Positions 34,122-46,692 are shown, counted from the stretch's first letter. The stretch is 64,000 nucleotides of DNA from Protopterus annectens (GCF_019279795.1 NC_056743.1:930088694-930152693); one strand, 5' to 3'. Numbers and translations: made by a program. Notes: generated from the letters alone by a model not told the origin.

Positions 34122-34303
34122 CTTTCAGGATGTTGATGTTGGTACTTCTCTTAAAATATTGTTAAAACTTTCCATATCTTTATCAACTTCACCTGGAATA
34201 CCATCTTTTCCTGGGGACGTTCCTGTGGATTGAATGCACATCACCATTTTTATCTCATCTCCTCCTATCCTGTTAGTAATTGCGCTTCATCTACCTCTAA
34301 CAC

Positions 34304-34515
34304 TGGAACAAAACATTTAACAAAAAAGCTGTTACACATAACTTTGTAACACATTGATGCTTTCTGTAATGTCTTTAAATATCAATGGTCACTTAAAAAC
34401 CCATTAACTTAATACTAACACACAAAACTATAAATATCTTCAAATACTGAAGTTTTATCCTCCTAACAGGAACAAATGTCCCAAACTGACAGCCACACTC
34501 ACAAACATGAGTTAA
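34304..34515. repeat. Scrambled internal insertion in L1-C
   Basis: 34304-34390 is an inverted copy of 35757-35845 of the same L1 (the inter-ORF region). 34393-34512 is a direct copy of 35993-36112 (end of ORF1). Both are nearly identical to their sources. They sit where L1-A has a continuous ORF2 N-terminal RT region, so this is an insertion. Confidence 0.85.
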
Positions 34516-35310
34516 TTCTTCCATAAACATTTCCATTTGTACCTTCTCTTGCTTTCCATGTGTCTTTGCTTTATACAGATTTTCACTTACTTTCCAAAGT
34601 ATTTCTAATACTTCTACAGGATGTCTTGTAATCTTCCTTGTTGTAGGCTCCCTAAGCTTGGCGACAGCCTCTTCTACTTTTTGTTACACTAGTCACTGTG
34701 TTCATTTGTGCTCCAGAGTTATTATGAAAAAACAATTGCTTAACAGCAATCTTTCTATTATTAAGGTAATTCCTTATTTTCTGTTTAGCATTTTGCAGTT
34801 TCCCCTCCTCTTGTTCTGGGAGATTCCCCCTATTCCGCAACAATTTTAACATTTATCAGTCCCTCTAAATAATTCACGTTACTTCTTATCCATATCTCCC
34901 TTTATTTCCACCCTATTTTCAAACTCCATTAATTTTATCCTACTCCCAGCTATATTTTCAGATGAAATGTCTATCTTCTCTAAAAGCTGCTGAATAACTT
35001 CCACTACCCATTCCTTAAATTTTTCTTATTTCAACAGATAAGTGGGAAAGCACTAGTGTCACATTTTTATTTCATTACCCTGTGTTTTTATGTTAGTTAT
35101 TACTGGCGCATGAGAAATAGTTATCAGGTGCATATCAAGACTTTCAATTAAATGTACACGTTCCTCTTAAATGTAAATTCAGTCTAGCCTAGCCCAGTTT
35201 TTGTATCTTGGGGGAATAATATGTAAATTCACTCTGAACTCCTAGTACTGAATTAACATCTTCCATGCCAAATATTTTCATACATTTCTTCAAAAATGTA
35301 CCCTCCTTTG

Positions 35311-35710
35311 TTAAATTTTCCCTTCTGAGCCCCCAGACAAATCTTCACTGCTGAAAATCAAGTTCCAGTCCCCAGCTATAAGTAATATTCCTTGCTGAAA
35401 GCGGATTACTTTTGCCAGAATTTTCTTAAGCTCCATTACTGCAGTTTTAGGTAGAATATAAATACATGCCAGTATAATCCTCCTCCCTTGCCAGTAACCC
35501 CTTAGTACTACAAATCTTCCATCATTTTCTTTATCCTTTTCTACCACTATTAGAGCTCCTCTTGCAATTATTATTACTACTCCTCTTTTGATTTGTCCCA
35601 TGTATTCAGATGAATAACAATCATGAAAACCTTTCTTTATCAAATTCATCTGCTCAGTTATTTCCAAGTGCATCTCCTGTAGCATTGCTATTTGCACTAT
35701 GCATTTTTAA
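35311..35710 (-). pseudogene. APE endonuclease pseudogene of L1-C
   Basis: 128 open codons: MLQEMHLEITEQ (Glu of the LQE motif), RGVVIIIARGALIVVEK, RRIILACIYILPKTA and AGDWNLIFSSEDLSGG (GDWN motif and the SSED/SGG block of the clade). The N-terminal strands upstream are out of frame. Nicks target DNA to prime reverse transcription in intact elements. Confidence 0.82.
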
Positions 35711-36843
35711 ATATAGTTCACTACTCTTTCCTTTTTGTATTTATCTGTGGCATGTGACCATTGATATTTAAAGACATTACAGAAAGCATCAATGTGTTAC
35801 AAAGTTATGTGTAACAGCTTTTTTGTTAAATGTTTGGTTCCAGTTTTTGTGTTACATGCAAACACTGTTTGTCAGGTTGATCTTTTATACAGTCGCTTTC
35901 TTGTCATATCCATTAAAGTCTATGTCACATCTTACAAACCATCTTTTTTTTTGAGGGCTTTCAATAAAACAACACTCCCCTAATACCCACCTAAAACCCA
36001 TTAACTTAATACTAACACACAAAACTACATACATCTTCAAATATTGAAGTTTTATCCTCCTAACAGGAACAAATGTCCCAAACTGACAGCCACACTCACA
36101 AACATGAGTTAACCTAAAAGAAAGGTTATCCATGGTAAGACGCATGGTGCAGCCTGTGCTTCTACTAAGTGTTGTCTGTTTTTGTCTTATTGTTATAACT
36201 CTCCCAGGTGGAAAACACAATGTTTTCAGAACATCTCTTAGCAATTTCTCTTTATCAGATTGTCTCCACAGAGACACAATGACCAGATACTGGGTTGCTA
36301 CTAAGCATACATTTATTTGCTTGAAAAAAACTTTATAATATTCAATGTTCTTTTTCATTTACTTGCTTTCTCTTAAAACTCACTAGAACAAGCTAGCAAC
36401 GTTAATCCAGTCATTTTCCATATGCAAGAATGAAAAAAGTACAGATTTTTTTCTTTTGTCATACTTTTTGACTGGTCTTTTTCTTGTTACATTGCAGCAC
36501 CTACATTTCTTAAAACTGAACAAGGAAAAGGAGAGAAGAGAGAAAGAAAAAAAAACAGTACCTGTTTACATTAGTATCCCTATTACACAAACTTTACTTC
36601 ATAACATGCAAAGAAAATTGTGCATTACAAAAATATTTCGTTTGACTTACAGTTAACTTTCTCCCTCCTGAAGTATTTTTCCAAACATTAATAACATGAA
36701 GTACGGCATATGCTTTAGAGTCTGATACAAGTTTAACAATGTCCAAAAAGTTCAATACTTCCATATTTTCTTGTTCTGTCATGTTTTATAAATATAATTA
36801 TTGCTTTGTAATCCCACATTTGTCAATTCCCAAGTTACTGGTT

Positions 36844-37813
36844 TTATTCCTGTTCATCTCCATCTCCCAGATTCTGTCTCTGCTTCATTTTCAACATACT
36901 CTCAATTCTTCTAGTCAGCTCTTGTGCTTTTTTCCTTCCCTCGAGCTTTTTCCATTGAAACATTGGAAAAGGTTTCAAGGGCATAGTCTCTCTGTGGTCT
37001 TTAGTACCAGAAGAACAAGAAGCAGAATCTCCTTCCGTTTCACAGCTCACTTTTTGTTGGACAAACTTCTGTACTTTTTCCTTAGCATGTACTGCATAAA
37101 AAAATGATTTTGTCCCTCCAGGAAAGAATATTTTGAAGATATCTAGGTACATCAGTTTGAATCTCACACCTGTTTCTCAACATTCCCTGAATAGTGGAAT
37201 AAATGTATTGCTCTTCTGCCTGGTGTACAGTCAGTAATCATTCTCCACAAACACTCTGCTGTCTCCCACATTTAGCACTTTGACCTTCTGCTACAGTTTT
37301 GTCAGAATCAACTCCTTCTGCAGATAGTACTGCAACTTTTCTATTAAGGTCTAGGTTGCTTTCTCATAGCCAGATTTTGAGCATAAACATGTGTCCTTTC
37401 AATTAACAATTCTTGCTGTGGAATACCAGGACAGTTGCTTATTTGTGCTTCATAAAATTAATAGTCTGTCCCTTCTAGCTTCTCTGGTACAGCAGAAAAT
37501 CTTTACCCTCTAATTCTATGTTTTAGTAAACATCTCTTCTTGACCAGCCTCATTCAGCCAGCTTTTTCTTCATTTTGACCTTTGATTTTTACAGTTTGAT
37601 CACCTCACCTGAATATATGTTTAAATCTTCTTCAATTTTTTCTAGCCTTTTATTTGAGTTGATATACTCCATCAGTACTTCATTTATTTTTATCAAGTCT
37701 GTGTGCATTTGTCTTATACTTTCCCCTAGGTTACTGAAAGCCATGTCTGGAGCTTGTACGGCCTTTTGCTGATCAGCTGCAGTACTCATCCCAGTCAATG
37801 TTTTTTTCCTCAC
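36844..37813 (-). pseudogene. ORF1 pseudogene of L1-C
   Basis: 37589-37813 begins with ATG at about 37789 (MSTAADQQKAVQAPD) and continues through a predicted coiled coil (IRQMHTDLIKINEVLMEY...KRLEKIEEDL). 36844-37167 is a Lys/Glu-rich segment (VHAKEKVQKFVQQKV, GRKKAQELTRRIES). 35.9-36.36 kb may be the C-terminal part. The usual RRM could not be recognised. Confidence 0.55.
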
Positions 37814-37969
37814 CTTTTGTAGCTGATTTTCTTTCAGGTCCTCTGTATTTCCTCTTTCCTGGCATCCAGGCAGTGCACCTACTAGTCAGTTACAGAAATG
37901 TGCACAGAAATACAAGTCCACTGACTTTCTCTGTTGATTTTCTGTTTTTACACAGGGAGAGCTAGAATG

Positions 37970-38003
37970 GTTACTGAATGTGCAGCCATCTTGGAAGTTT
38001 CTC
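37970..38003 (-). promoter_or_regulatory. YY1-like site at the 5' end of L1-C
   Basis: Minus strand from the element start: GAGAAACTTCCAAGATGGCTG. AAGATGGC is the YY1 consensus, about 11 nt from the first base, as in mammalian L1 5' UTRs, where YY1 sets the transcription start. Position relative to the TSD is clear; binding is inference. Confidence 0.5.
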
Positions 38004-38027
38004 CACAGGAGGATTTGTTAATCAAGA
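38004..38027. repeat. TSD of L1-C, right copy
   Basis: CACAGGAGGATTTGTTAATC plus AAGA; see the left copy. Confidence 0.85.
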
Positions 38028-40185
38028 TGAAGCTTTTTTTTATGCTCCAAACCTGGCTTGCTAAAAAAAAGCTGACACCCGTATTGGTTAATATGCAGTT
38101 AGAACAGCACAAGGAGATGCTTCTGACAAAACTATGGAAAAAAGTAAAAGTTAAGAATATTGGTGATTATAGTGTGTTTTTGAAAATGACAAGTTGTTTT
38201 ATACTAAACAAAACAAGGTACGTTTATTCCCATCATTAAAAATTGAGAGGCTGGAGTGAGATTCAAACTTCCATACCAGACAATCATTAGAATAATTTTC
38301 CAACTGGGTCAAAACTCTACACGTAGGTTGATCTGGCTATGCAGTATATAAAATTCAGCCAAAAGAATTTCAGTTATCAAAGTGGAATGGACTCAATTTC
38401 TGGAACCTACACAAGTTAGATGCCAGTGAAAGTGTTTCCCTTCTTCCAAAAGAAAAAAAAAAACCTTCAGTAACAGAGGGAAGCGAAGGACTGGACCAGA
38501 AAAAAACATAGCTGTGTAAGAACTTATCACAACAGTACATGTCCTATTGACCACTGCTAAAGTATTCATAACAGATGAGCTCTTGTCTGCTAAAGTACTA
38601 CCGCTTTACTTTCCGAGGACATATGCCAGGATGATGATCTCACCTCATTAGTGCAGGAGTACAAAGATGGATGGACGCACAAGAATATTTTCTTATGAGA
38701 GGGCTTTGAGTCTCTGTTAAAGGAAGTAGATTTTGCTGGATAATTTCTATAGTACCCTTGAACTGTGGAAATAAGAATCTGACAGTAGTCTAACTGTTTT
38801 GCCTTGTTACTGTAATGCTTTGAAAAGACTGGCAGATTATGAGCCGAACAGAAGATTATTATCCAGAGGAGACACGAAAACAGTTTTACAACTTTGTTTA
38901 CTCCATTCTAAAATTAAAGCTGCAGGGAAGAATGACACTATTTTCACCTTTTTAAACTTCAGTTTTCTCAAAATGTGCTTGTATTGCCTTTTTAAGCTGA
39001 TCTAATAAAGAGGTCACACAGTGCAGTTTCTGAACATTTCTTTAAGTGATGTCTTCCTTATCTTGAGTGTATCAGCTCAACTCTTTGTCAGTTCCCACTT
39101 ACGGCAAGTGAGACACCTGAATTCTTCTATGAAATCTGTTTATGAAAAATCCTCATTAGTCTTGCAGTCTTTATTTAGCTTTCATTATTTAACATGCTTA
39201 CCTTTAAAGAAAAAACAGTGTAATGGTCTAGGTTCCTCCTTTCATCTACTCATTCTTCTGGGCATTGCAAGATAAAAATGTAAAGGCCCAACCCCTTAGA
39301 TCCAAAGATTAAGAGTTAAGCTTCTGTTTCATATCATTTTACTCACTTAGTGCACACTGCAACATTCACAGTAATAAACCCTTTATTCCATCATACTTTC
39401 AAAATCTAACATCTAGGACCAGACTACCACTCACTGGAGAGCTTAGGAACCACTTCTGAAGAATCAATCAGGGATTAGTGCTTTTGTTTTGCAACCGATG
39501 ACAGAAGCAGCAGGTGGAAATTATTTCCTGGCCTTCCTCAAGATTACCAATCATTACTACAAGTACATAACTGGAAAACCTGAAAAACGGTTTCTTATGA
39601 GATGGCTTGGGATTAGTGCTACTGCCCTGTTCCTATTGAGAAAGGTAAAGGGGCATTGATTTCTGATGGGCTCTGACCAACCAGTGTGTATGCAACTTCA
39701 CTGACTGGTCTGGTTGCAGTCTTCGGGGCCCTTGTGCAGCCTGGCTTTCTGTGGTGTCCAGCTGCTGTAAGTTCTATCCAGGGTATCTACCAAGAGAAGA
39801 CTATAAAAAGTGTACTGAACCCAGCAACATCTGGGTACTTCCCATGAAGTGGCTTGGGGTAAGTGCTATTCTTGCTTCTAGTCACAGAAAAAGCAAAGGA
39901 TTCATGGATTCCTGTCTAAATGCAGCTGTGTGGAGACCTGCATTATCTCCACTACCAGACAGCTAGCACCTCCAGTAATTAATTCCAAACCTCATAAGCA
40001 CTACTCCCACCACCACCCCCCTTCAGCTCACATTAGTAAGCACCTAGAACCATGTTTTTTTGCTTTCCAACCATCTGTTTAGCCAAACTGGTTGAATGAG
40101 CATTCTGAAACAATTTAACAAGTGTCTCATGCTTTCTGAAAAACACCAACTACTAAAAAACTGACAGTGTGTGAGAGATGCAGTC
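38028..40185. other. Unassigned 2.2 kb
   Basis: No protein domain is recognisable; open frames at 38799-39005, 39021-39275 and 39751-39966 are short. Three weakly similar blocks occur at 39455-39510, 39600-39650 and 39835-39890 (GGCTTGGGATTAGTGCT against GGCTTGGGGTAAGTGCT). Could be host intergenic DNA or an old repeat. Confidence 0.4.
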
Positions 40186-40480
40186 ATACGTACGATTACC
40201 ATAACATTAGATCCTTTCATTAATTTCCATCCAAATTGACATATAAGTACTTGGAGCTGCTTGTCTGACCCAGTCCATCAACATTAGGACAACAACCTTG
40301 AGTCTCTTCAAACTTTTCCCATCCCATAATGCACAAGTCCCTAAAGTACCTCATAGATCAACTGACACCCGAGCATCAGGAGAGGAAAAATAATTTAGTA
40401 ACAGCAGCTTAGGAATACAGCTCTAGAAGAAAAGGACAATCCTTCAGGTCTTACAAGAAAAGAATGGGGAACGGTGGAAG
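40186..40480. repeat. Left ITR of DIRS-E
   Basis: Inverted copy of the region 47700-47998, with diverged blocks as noted for the element. The tip ATTACCATAACATTAGATCC has the ACCATAA motif seen at the left end of all DIRS copies here that retain one. Confidence 0.75.
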
Positions 40481-40589
40481 GTTTACTGTTTCTGTCCGAC
40501 TTAAATAAAAGGGTCCATTTTTATTAAAGCACATTAATTTCGTACCCTATTTATTCAGTCTGTCTGATGCAACATATGGGTCAGAATCC

Positions 40590-41560
40590 CCAGCTGCAAA
40601 TTATCCTCGGTGGCCTTCAAGACAGGAGACCTTTGTAATGGCTAATAAAAGTATGCATGGAGGACCACGTAGCAGCATCATAGATATCACCAATCAAAGA
40701 GGGTCTGAAGAAGGCTGTAGATGTAGCTACAACTCTAGTGGAGTATGCCTTGAGTTTATCAACATAGATGAAGGAAATACAATTAGACAGCCACCTAGAA
40801 AGGGAGACATTGCATACCTTTTGACCCAACCTACCCAAGGCAAAGGAAATGAAGAGATGAGCATCTTTCCTGAACAGTTTTAGTTCTGTGAATGTAAAAA
40901 CGCAACTGTGCACATCCAGGATATGCAAACTGTATTTGCCCTTAAATATTTGAGTACTTTAGGAAGAAAACAGTCAAATGAGGTTGAGACAAGTTTGACT
41001 CAGTAACTACTTTTGGAAGAGAAGAAGGGTTTGTCCTGAAACACACTGTCTTATTAAAGATGATGTAGGGGGAATATAAGCATCTCTAATATTTTCCTGG
41101 CTAAAGTACTAAAGACTACTAAAAATAAGAGTTTTCTGGGACAACACCATAAAAGCGAACTCGAATAGAGCTTTGGTTAGAGCTTGCAATACCAAGTTCA
41201 GAACTCATGGTAGTACAGGGCATTTAGGGACGGCCTTACATAACTTGCAAGTCTAGAGAATGGAGTTCGAACCCAACATGAAAACTAGAAACAGCTACTA
41301 GCAGTACCTTGATAGTTGAAAAACTAGCACCTGTCTGAAAAATACTGTAAAAATCGAAGAATGTCAGGTAGTGATGGACAAAAAGGAACAATGTCTTGAC
41401 TAATCACCCAGACAGCAAAGCACATCCATTTACTGTGACAGTTCCTCCAAGTGGAATCCTTCTGAGAAACCATAAGAATTTTAACCGCTTCATCAATGAG
41501 ATGGTGGTCTCTGACTATCATTGAAACTCAAGAAACCAAGCAGTTAACTGTAAAGTTGGG
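40590..41560 (-). pseudogene. Tyrosine recombinase pseudogene of DIRS-E
   Basis: 40617-40928: LDVHSCVFTFTELKLFRKDAHLF, SRWLSNCISFIY, AYSTRVVATSTAFFRP (HxxR with His changed to Tyr) and AATWSSMHTFISHYKG. 41324-41521: N-terminal AVKILMVSQKDSTWRNCHSK and LPDILRFLQYF. The middle with the first catalytic Arg is fragmented. The His-to-Tyr change alone would impair catalysis. Confidence 0.75.
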
Positions 41561-41589
41561 ATGTCCAGGTGATGCTTCCAACAGACAGT

Positions 41590-43669
41590 TACAAATGTTT
41601 TCCCTGAAGGTGAGTGGCCAGATTCATAATGGGATTTAGAAGCCAGGGTGGCTTAAGAAGAGGGGAACCACATCTGTCTGGGCCAGAAGGGGTTATGAGT
41701 TTGACAACCTTGCACCTTACTGTTTTCTGGATGAACCTGGGCATCAAAGGGAGAGGGGTGGATAAGTGTGAAGTAGCCCTGGAGGTCACTGTAGAGACAC
41801 AGCATCCTGAGATGACTAATCTAGAGGGTTGATCAATGCAAAGAGCTTGTTGCACTTGCTATTCTGGGGAAGAGGTGAAAAGATAACAGCTGGGAGTGCC
41901 CTAACAATGAATAAATCAGGTTGGCCAACATCTGACTGACGGATCACTCATAAGTAGAGACCTGTTGAGCATGTGCACTAGACAACTAATAAATCAGGAG
42001 ATGTGTGTGGCAACAAGAAAGTGGTTTGGGGCCATCACCAATGTCATGCCCTCATTGCTTCCCAAAATAGTGGGTAAGATCTGGCTCACCACTCTGTTGA
42101 TATACAAACTACAGTCATATTGTCCATCTGAAACATGATCACACCCTCAGGGAGGTGGGTCCTCAGGTTTTTGAAACACTAGGTGGACTGCCCTCAGCAG
42201 TGATACAGTTATACGTAGGGAAGCCTCAAAGTCTGAGCTTTGACTTTGGACTTAACTTCCCTTGTATTGGCCCCACCACTGCATCTGTGGTCAAAGTAGC
42301 CCACTATTAGGAAGTTACAAATGTTTTCCCTGCAGATAATAGAAGAGACTTAAGCCACAATCTCAGATGAGACCTGTAAGAATTTGTGATAAGGATGGGC
42401 GTGGATAGAGGATGAAGATGTTGGCACCATTGAGCTTCTAACATCCATGCATAATTCTTATGTAAAGATGAGCAAAGTGCGCCACTAAAACAAATGAAGC
42501 CAAAAGACTCAATTCCCTCAACACCACAGCTGCAAGAGTGGCAGAACTGAGGAGGACTAAAATGTCTCCCTCAGCAAATATACCCTTTCTAGTGGGAGAG
42601 AGATTATGCATAGCATACTATTCCAGACTGCATGCAGCCTCTGAATGTGAAAGTCTGGGAAGGACTGGACTTATGAAGGCTGACAGTTATCCCAAAGAAG
42701 GAACAAAGGTTGAACAAGTAAGACTTGGCTTGGATCACAGACTCCAGTGAATGGGCTGCTAGGAGACAATCATCCAAGTAAGGAACACTCCTGAACTCTA
42801 GAAGTTGTAGATGAGCAGCTTCGATGGACAAGCATTTGGTGAGCACCCTGGCAATTGTGGTGAGACCAAATGGCAGCACCCTGAACTTATACTGATTGGC
42901 TCATACTCAGAAGCATAACAATCTCTGTCTCCTACACAATCTTGATGTGAAGATATGCATCCTGGAGATTCATTGAAAACATCCAGTTGTTCTCCTTGAA
43001 GTAGGGAGGAACTGACTGCACTGCGACCATTCTGAAGTGGGTCTTTCAAAAAAATCAGTTTAGAAGGCTTAAATCCAAAATAGGTCTGAGGTCCTGATTT
43101 TTCTTTCCTGGGATCCAAAACAAATTCTTGAACATCCTGTCCTTGTCGGGTCTGGTGGGAGTTCTTGAACAGCTCATTTTTACAAAATGGTGAGGGAGAG
43201 AGAAACTTTCAGGTGGGCTGCTTAACCTGATGGGGGTGGGACATCCAGTAGCGACCTGGTGGGTTGGAGTGGTGACAGGGAAAATGGAATGTAGTAGCCT
43301 TTGGATATAATCCCCCTTTCCCACCTGTCCTGTGTGATGACCTGCCATGTAGTGGGGTGGAGGGGACAGATGCCCCCCAAATGCCTCCAGAGTGGAGCAT
43401 TCTGGAAACCCTTCAGGGATGCTGATGCTTCCTCTCTGCAAAAGGGCCACTGGTATCTCTGGTTTTATAGACCTCTTCTGCCTCAGGGCTGATGTCCACT
43501 GAAAGGGCCACCTCGGCCATGGCCACCCCAGTTCAAAGAGAGTCAAACTGCCGATGTTTTGACTTTCAGAACCAAAGTGAATGAGGACCTTTTTGATTCC
43601 TGCTATACGCTCTTTGTGAGGCCTTGAACTTGACACCAATGGCAGATGAAGTGTTGCTGTTCTGCTCAC
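41590..43669 (-). pseudogene. RT-RNase H pseudogene of DIRS-E
   Basis: 42604-42879 encodes MLPFGLTTIARVLTKCLSIE (motif B) and VPYLDDCLLAAHS; this is the only DIRS copy in the window where the YLDD box can be read intact. 43055-43669 holds the N-terminal part with LRPILDLSLLN. RNase H toward 42.0 kb is heavily broken. Stops throughout. Confidence 0.75.
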
Positions 43670-44591
43670 TATTTCGCATCCTTTCTTTTACAGAAAGTCT
43701 AAACAGAGATGAACCATGGTATGGGGCATTCATGAAGGGCAATTTGAAGTGATCCATGAAGACTAACAGGCCCTCCAAAGTGTGGTGGTCACATGACAAC
43801 ACCTGAACCACCTGCCCTGGCCACTCCATCCACCACTGTGTGTGTACAGCACAAGAAGAGGTTACAGATGTTTGACATTGTAGATATAGTTGTTTGTAGC
43901 TGTTTATTAGTGTAAGCCATCAGTGGATTCTTCAGAGCTGACAGGGCCTGTTAAGCCAAATTTCTCTGAAGTCTAATCTTAAGAGTGATGTAGTTCAGAA
44001 CCTTCAACTCAAAGATGCCAAAGTGTACACCTGCTTTCCTAGCCTATCCATCACCCTGGACTCTATTAGGTGGGTGAATGGGAATAAGAATCCTCTAATA
44101 ATTCTTTTGTAGCCACTGCCATAATAATGGAATCCAATGCCAGGGACCTAGCCAAAAAGTGATGATCTCTAGGGAAAAGGGTCTCTGAATTTCTTGTTGA
44201 ATTTTCTGGGGACTACCTCGTAATTGTCTGGCTACTATCTTGACCTCTGAGATGTTAGACTTAGAAGCTTATTGGCCTGGGGAATCTTTCAGGATGTAGA
44301 GGATGTCAAATCATAAACCTCAATTAGAACAGTCTGGTCCTAAAAGGGGAATCTATAGGCCTAGAGCCCCTCTGGCGCATGAGCACAAGGATACTGCCAA
44401 ATGAAGCGTCTTCTAGAGAGGACAGTGGGAAACCTTCTCGATGCTCCAAGTCAGAATGCTGGGCACAAGACTCCAATAGGGAGTCTAGGTGCTTTCTTTT
44501 GCATGTTCACTTTTTTTCGTTGTGTCAGGGTTGGCTTCGTCTGACTCTTCAGAGGACTGAAGCTGCTGTAGAGCACAGGATTTTAGACTTA
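43566..44591 (-). pseudogene. gag pseudogene of DIRS-E (C-terminal part)
   Basis: 43566-43829 encodes FMDHFKLPFMNAPYHGSSLFRLSVKERM, matching FKEPFKASFANAPYDSSSLFGKAVSDTL of DIRS-D, followed by NTSSAIGVKFKASQRAYSRNQKG. Upstream frames are decayed and are cut at 44.6 kb by L1-D. The N-terminal side continues at 46710-47400 without a readable zinc module. Confidence 0.65.
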
Positions 44592-44608
44592 CTGTTTGGC
44601 TTAGACTG
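44592..44608. repeat. TSD of L1-D, left copy
   Basis: CTGTTTGGCTTAGACTG, identical to 46693-46709. Confidence 0.95.
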
Positions 44609-46692
44609 ATGTCCCCCCCCCCCCAATCTTCTTGATTAAATTTTCACATATGACAAAGGCAAGCTTACATTTATATAAATGAAAAACATACAAAATACCA
44701 CTTTAGTTGCAAACAGTTTACACCACAGACATCAATGAAACAACTGTAGTTGCAAGCATTACTTTTAAACCATCCAGTCATTGTCAGTTAAGTATTACAT
44801 GGCTCATTCAAATCCTGCCTCTCAAACCTCGTTCCTGCTCTGCAAATATTGTTCCCACAATTCCCATTCTGAATATGTAGTTTGCTCCTTCCCTATTCTA
44901 AAGATCCCAATTCCAGTTGTTTTATCTCTGTTGCTATATTCACTACATCTCGTAAAGTTGGTCTAGACTGTGATTTCCATTTTCTAGTAATTGCTTTTTG
45001 GGCAGCCACCATAATTAGACTCAGCAAGGCTTTACTATGTCTAGGCAATTCAGATTCTGTAGCATAACTAAAAAAAAAAAAAAAATCATCTCCCCAGTCA
45101 GTCCAATCTGTTCACCCAGCATTTCTGACAGAGTGGTACGCAGGGAATCCCTAAAGTCTGCCAGCTCATTATACTCCCAAAAAATATGTTCTCAGCTACC
45201 TCTTTTTTGCCCATCACAACTCAAACATTTGCTAGCCATCTGACGAAAAATTCTTTTGAGTCTACTTGGGTTATAAAAATACCTATGTAAACACTTCCAG
45301 GCAAAGAGCCTAAACCTTCTAGACTTTGTACAATATTTGATAGATATACATGTATCCCCCTCCCCCATTGTCTGTTTCTGAATTGCTTATCCAATCTCTC
45401 TTCCTAATTCTTTCTAAGCTCCTCTGATTGATTCTTGTAATTACCATGCAATATTGTATATGATTTGCTAATTATTCCTTTTTTAATGACAACTTCTGTT
45501 CTAGATTCTATTAAAAATTCTATCAGTGCTGGTCTTTCATTTAGGACCCCCTATTTCTTTCTATTTGGCTATACTCTGATATTAATCCTGGTTAGGGAAG
45601 GCAATGTCTAACCTGCAGTCCAAATAAATTCTTGGCCCTTCCCATTCTATTACCTTTCCCTTTCTATTTACTCTCAATGCCTTGGTTCCTCTGCCAGTTT
45701 TCTCCAATAAATTCCAGCCCCCTCTTGCCTATTATCTGTATCCCTGACCACAGTCATCCCTATCGGCAAAGTCTCTTCTCTCCATTCTCGTGCTGGCTTG
45801 GTTCTTTGAATATTCCCTGCTCTTTTATGAATATAATACTCTGTATGAATTTGTTTTTTCTCCTTAACAGTCTGCATCCAAAATCCTAATCTCTCCTTAT
45901 TTCTTGAGCTTCCCCTGTGTCAGCATCATTCCTTTCTAATTTATAGTTTTCTGATTGTGCTATGTATAACAGTCTTAACTGTGTTGCTCTAAAATACCCC
46001 CTCAAATTAGGTAATCCTAGTTCACCTTGTTCTATTGGTAGAATCATCTTATCCCACTTGACCTTTGCTATCTTCCCTTCCCACATAAAATTCTTCAACA
46101 CTTTTTAATTGCTATCCACAACTTCTCTGGTTGATAAAAGTATGCTGACCTGTGGATAAGACTAAAGGGACTAAAACATTTAAATAGCTTGTATCTTAGT
46201 ATCCATATCCATTTAACAAACTTCCAGTTTCTCAATTTTTGTATTATCTTTTGCTTAGTCTCTTCCCACATATCCTTAGCTGCCACCACAGAGTATTTTT
46301 TAATCCTTACTCCTAAATACTTCATTTTATCATGTCCCCATAAAAATAGATATTGTTGGGACCAATTTGTGTGAGGGTACATAATTTACCTCTTTTGCCT
46401 TTGTTTTAGTTTCATTATTTTTGTATCATGAGATCATCTGAATCTGTCTTAAAATGTTCCACAACACTGTAATATCCCTTTCTGGTTTTGTCATGTATAA
46501 AATAATACGATCTGAAAACAGAGCCAGTTTTTCCTGACTACCATACCAAGTATATCTTTCAATTTCCGAATCCCTTATTTTCTTTGCTAATGGTTCTAAA
46601 TAAAATGCAAACAACAAAAGGAAAGCAGATAACCCTGCCTGGTTCCACTACTCAAACAGAAATCATCAACGAGGACCCCACCCACTTTAATT
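44609..46692 (-). mobile_element. L1-D, 5'-truncated Tx1/L1-like LINE in DIRS-E
   Basis: The minus strand contains the RT C-terminal half (46426-46617: MLFAFYLEPLAKKIRDSEIERY and LALFSDRIILYMTKP, FADD changed to FSDR), the thumb (46095-46382) and a 3' part colinear with L1-C. It is flanked by an identical 17-bp TSD and is truncated within RT on the right. It lacks a clear poly-A; a C-run lies at the left junction. Confidence 0.9.

Larger units (their letters stand above)
32968..34250 (-). pseudogene. Reverse transcriptase pseudogene of L1-C
   Basis: 33356-33694 encodes KKIPLLLGLDGEKAFDRVSWD (motif A), RLIRRICEGSEAKNKLGG, SRGTRQEFPLSTLFASYLEP (motif B) and, near 33295 in a neighbouring frame, LPLFADDIILY, an intact FADD box. 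32968-33222 holds the thumb (MGYKINEAKTKAIAV). The frame is broken by indels and by a SINE. Typical of the Tx1/L1 clade. Confidence 0.82.
31388..38003 (-). mobile_element. L1-C, full-length Tx1/L1-like LINE
   Basis: On the minus strand it runs from a 5' UTR at 38003 through ORF1 (36.8-37.8 kb), ORF2 endonuclease (35.3-35.7 kb), linker and RT (33.0-34.3 kb) to a 3' end shared with L1-D (GCC..TGTCATA.GTGA.AATTTAAT). Near-identical 24-bp flanking repeats show that the ends are complete. A SINE (33.87-34.12 kb) and a scrambled insertion (34.30-34.51 kb) lie inside. ORFs are broken by scattered stops: moderately old. Confidence 0.85.

Noticed and set aside
36132-36338. Frame resembling a membrane or receptor fragment
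   Set aside because: It is antisense to L1-C ORF1 and inter-ORF sequence; the hydrophobic look comes from composition.
31388-38003. Two separate L1 insertions (3' and 5' halves)
   Set aside because: A single pair of 24-bp flanking repeats and colinear order support one full-length element with later insertions.
39450-39900. Three weak repeats considered as exons of a duplicated host gene
   Set aside because: No common reading frame or splice-consistent structure; similarity is limited to about 20-50 bp blocks.
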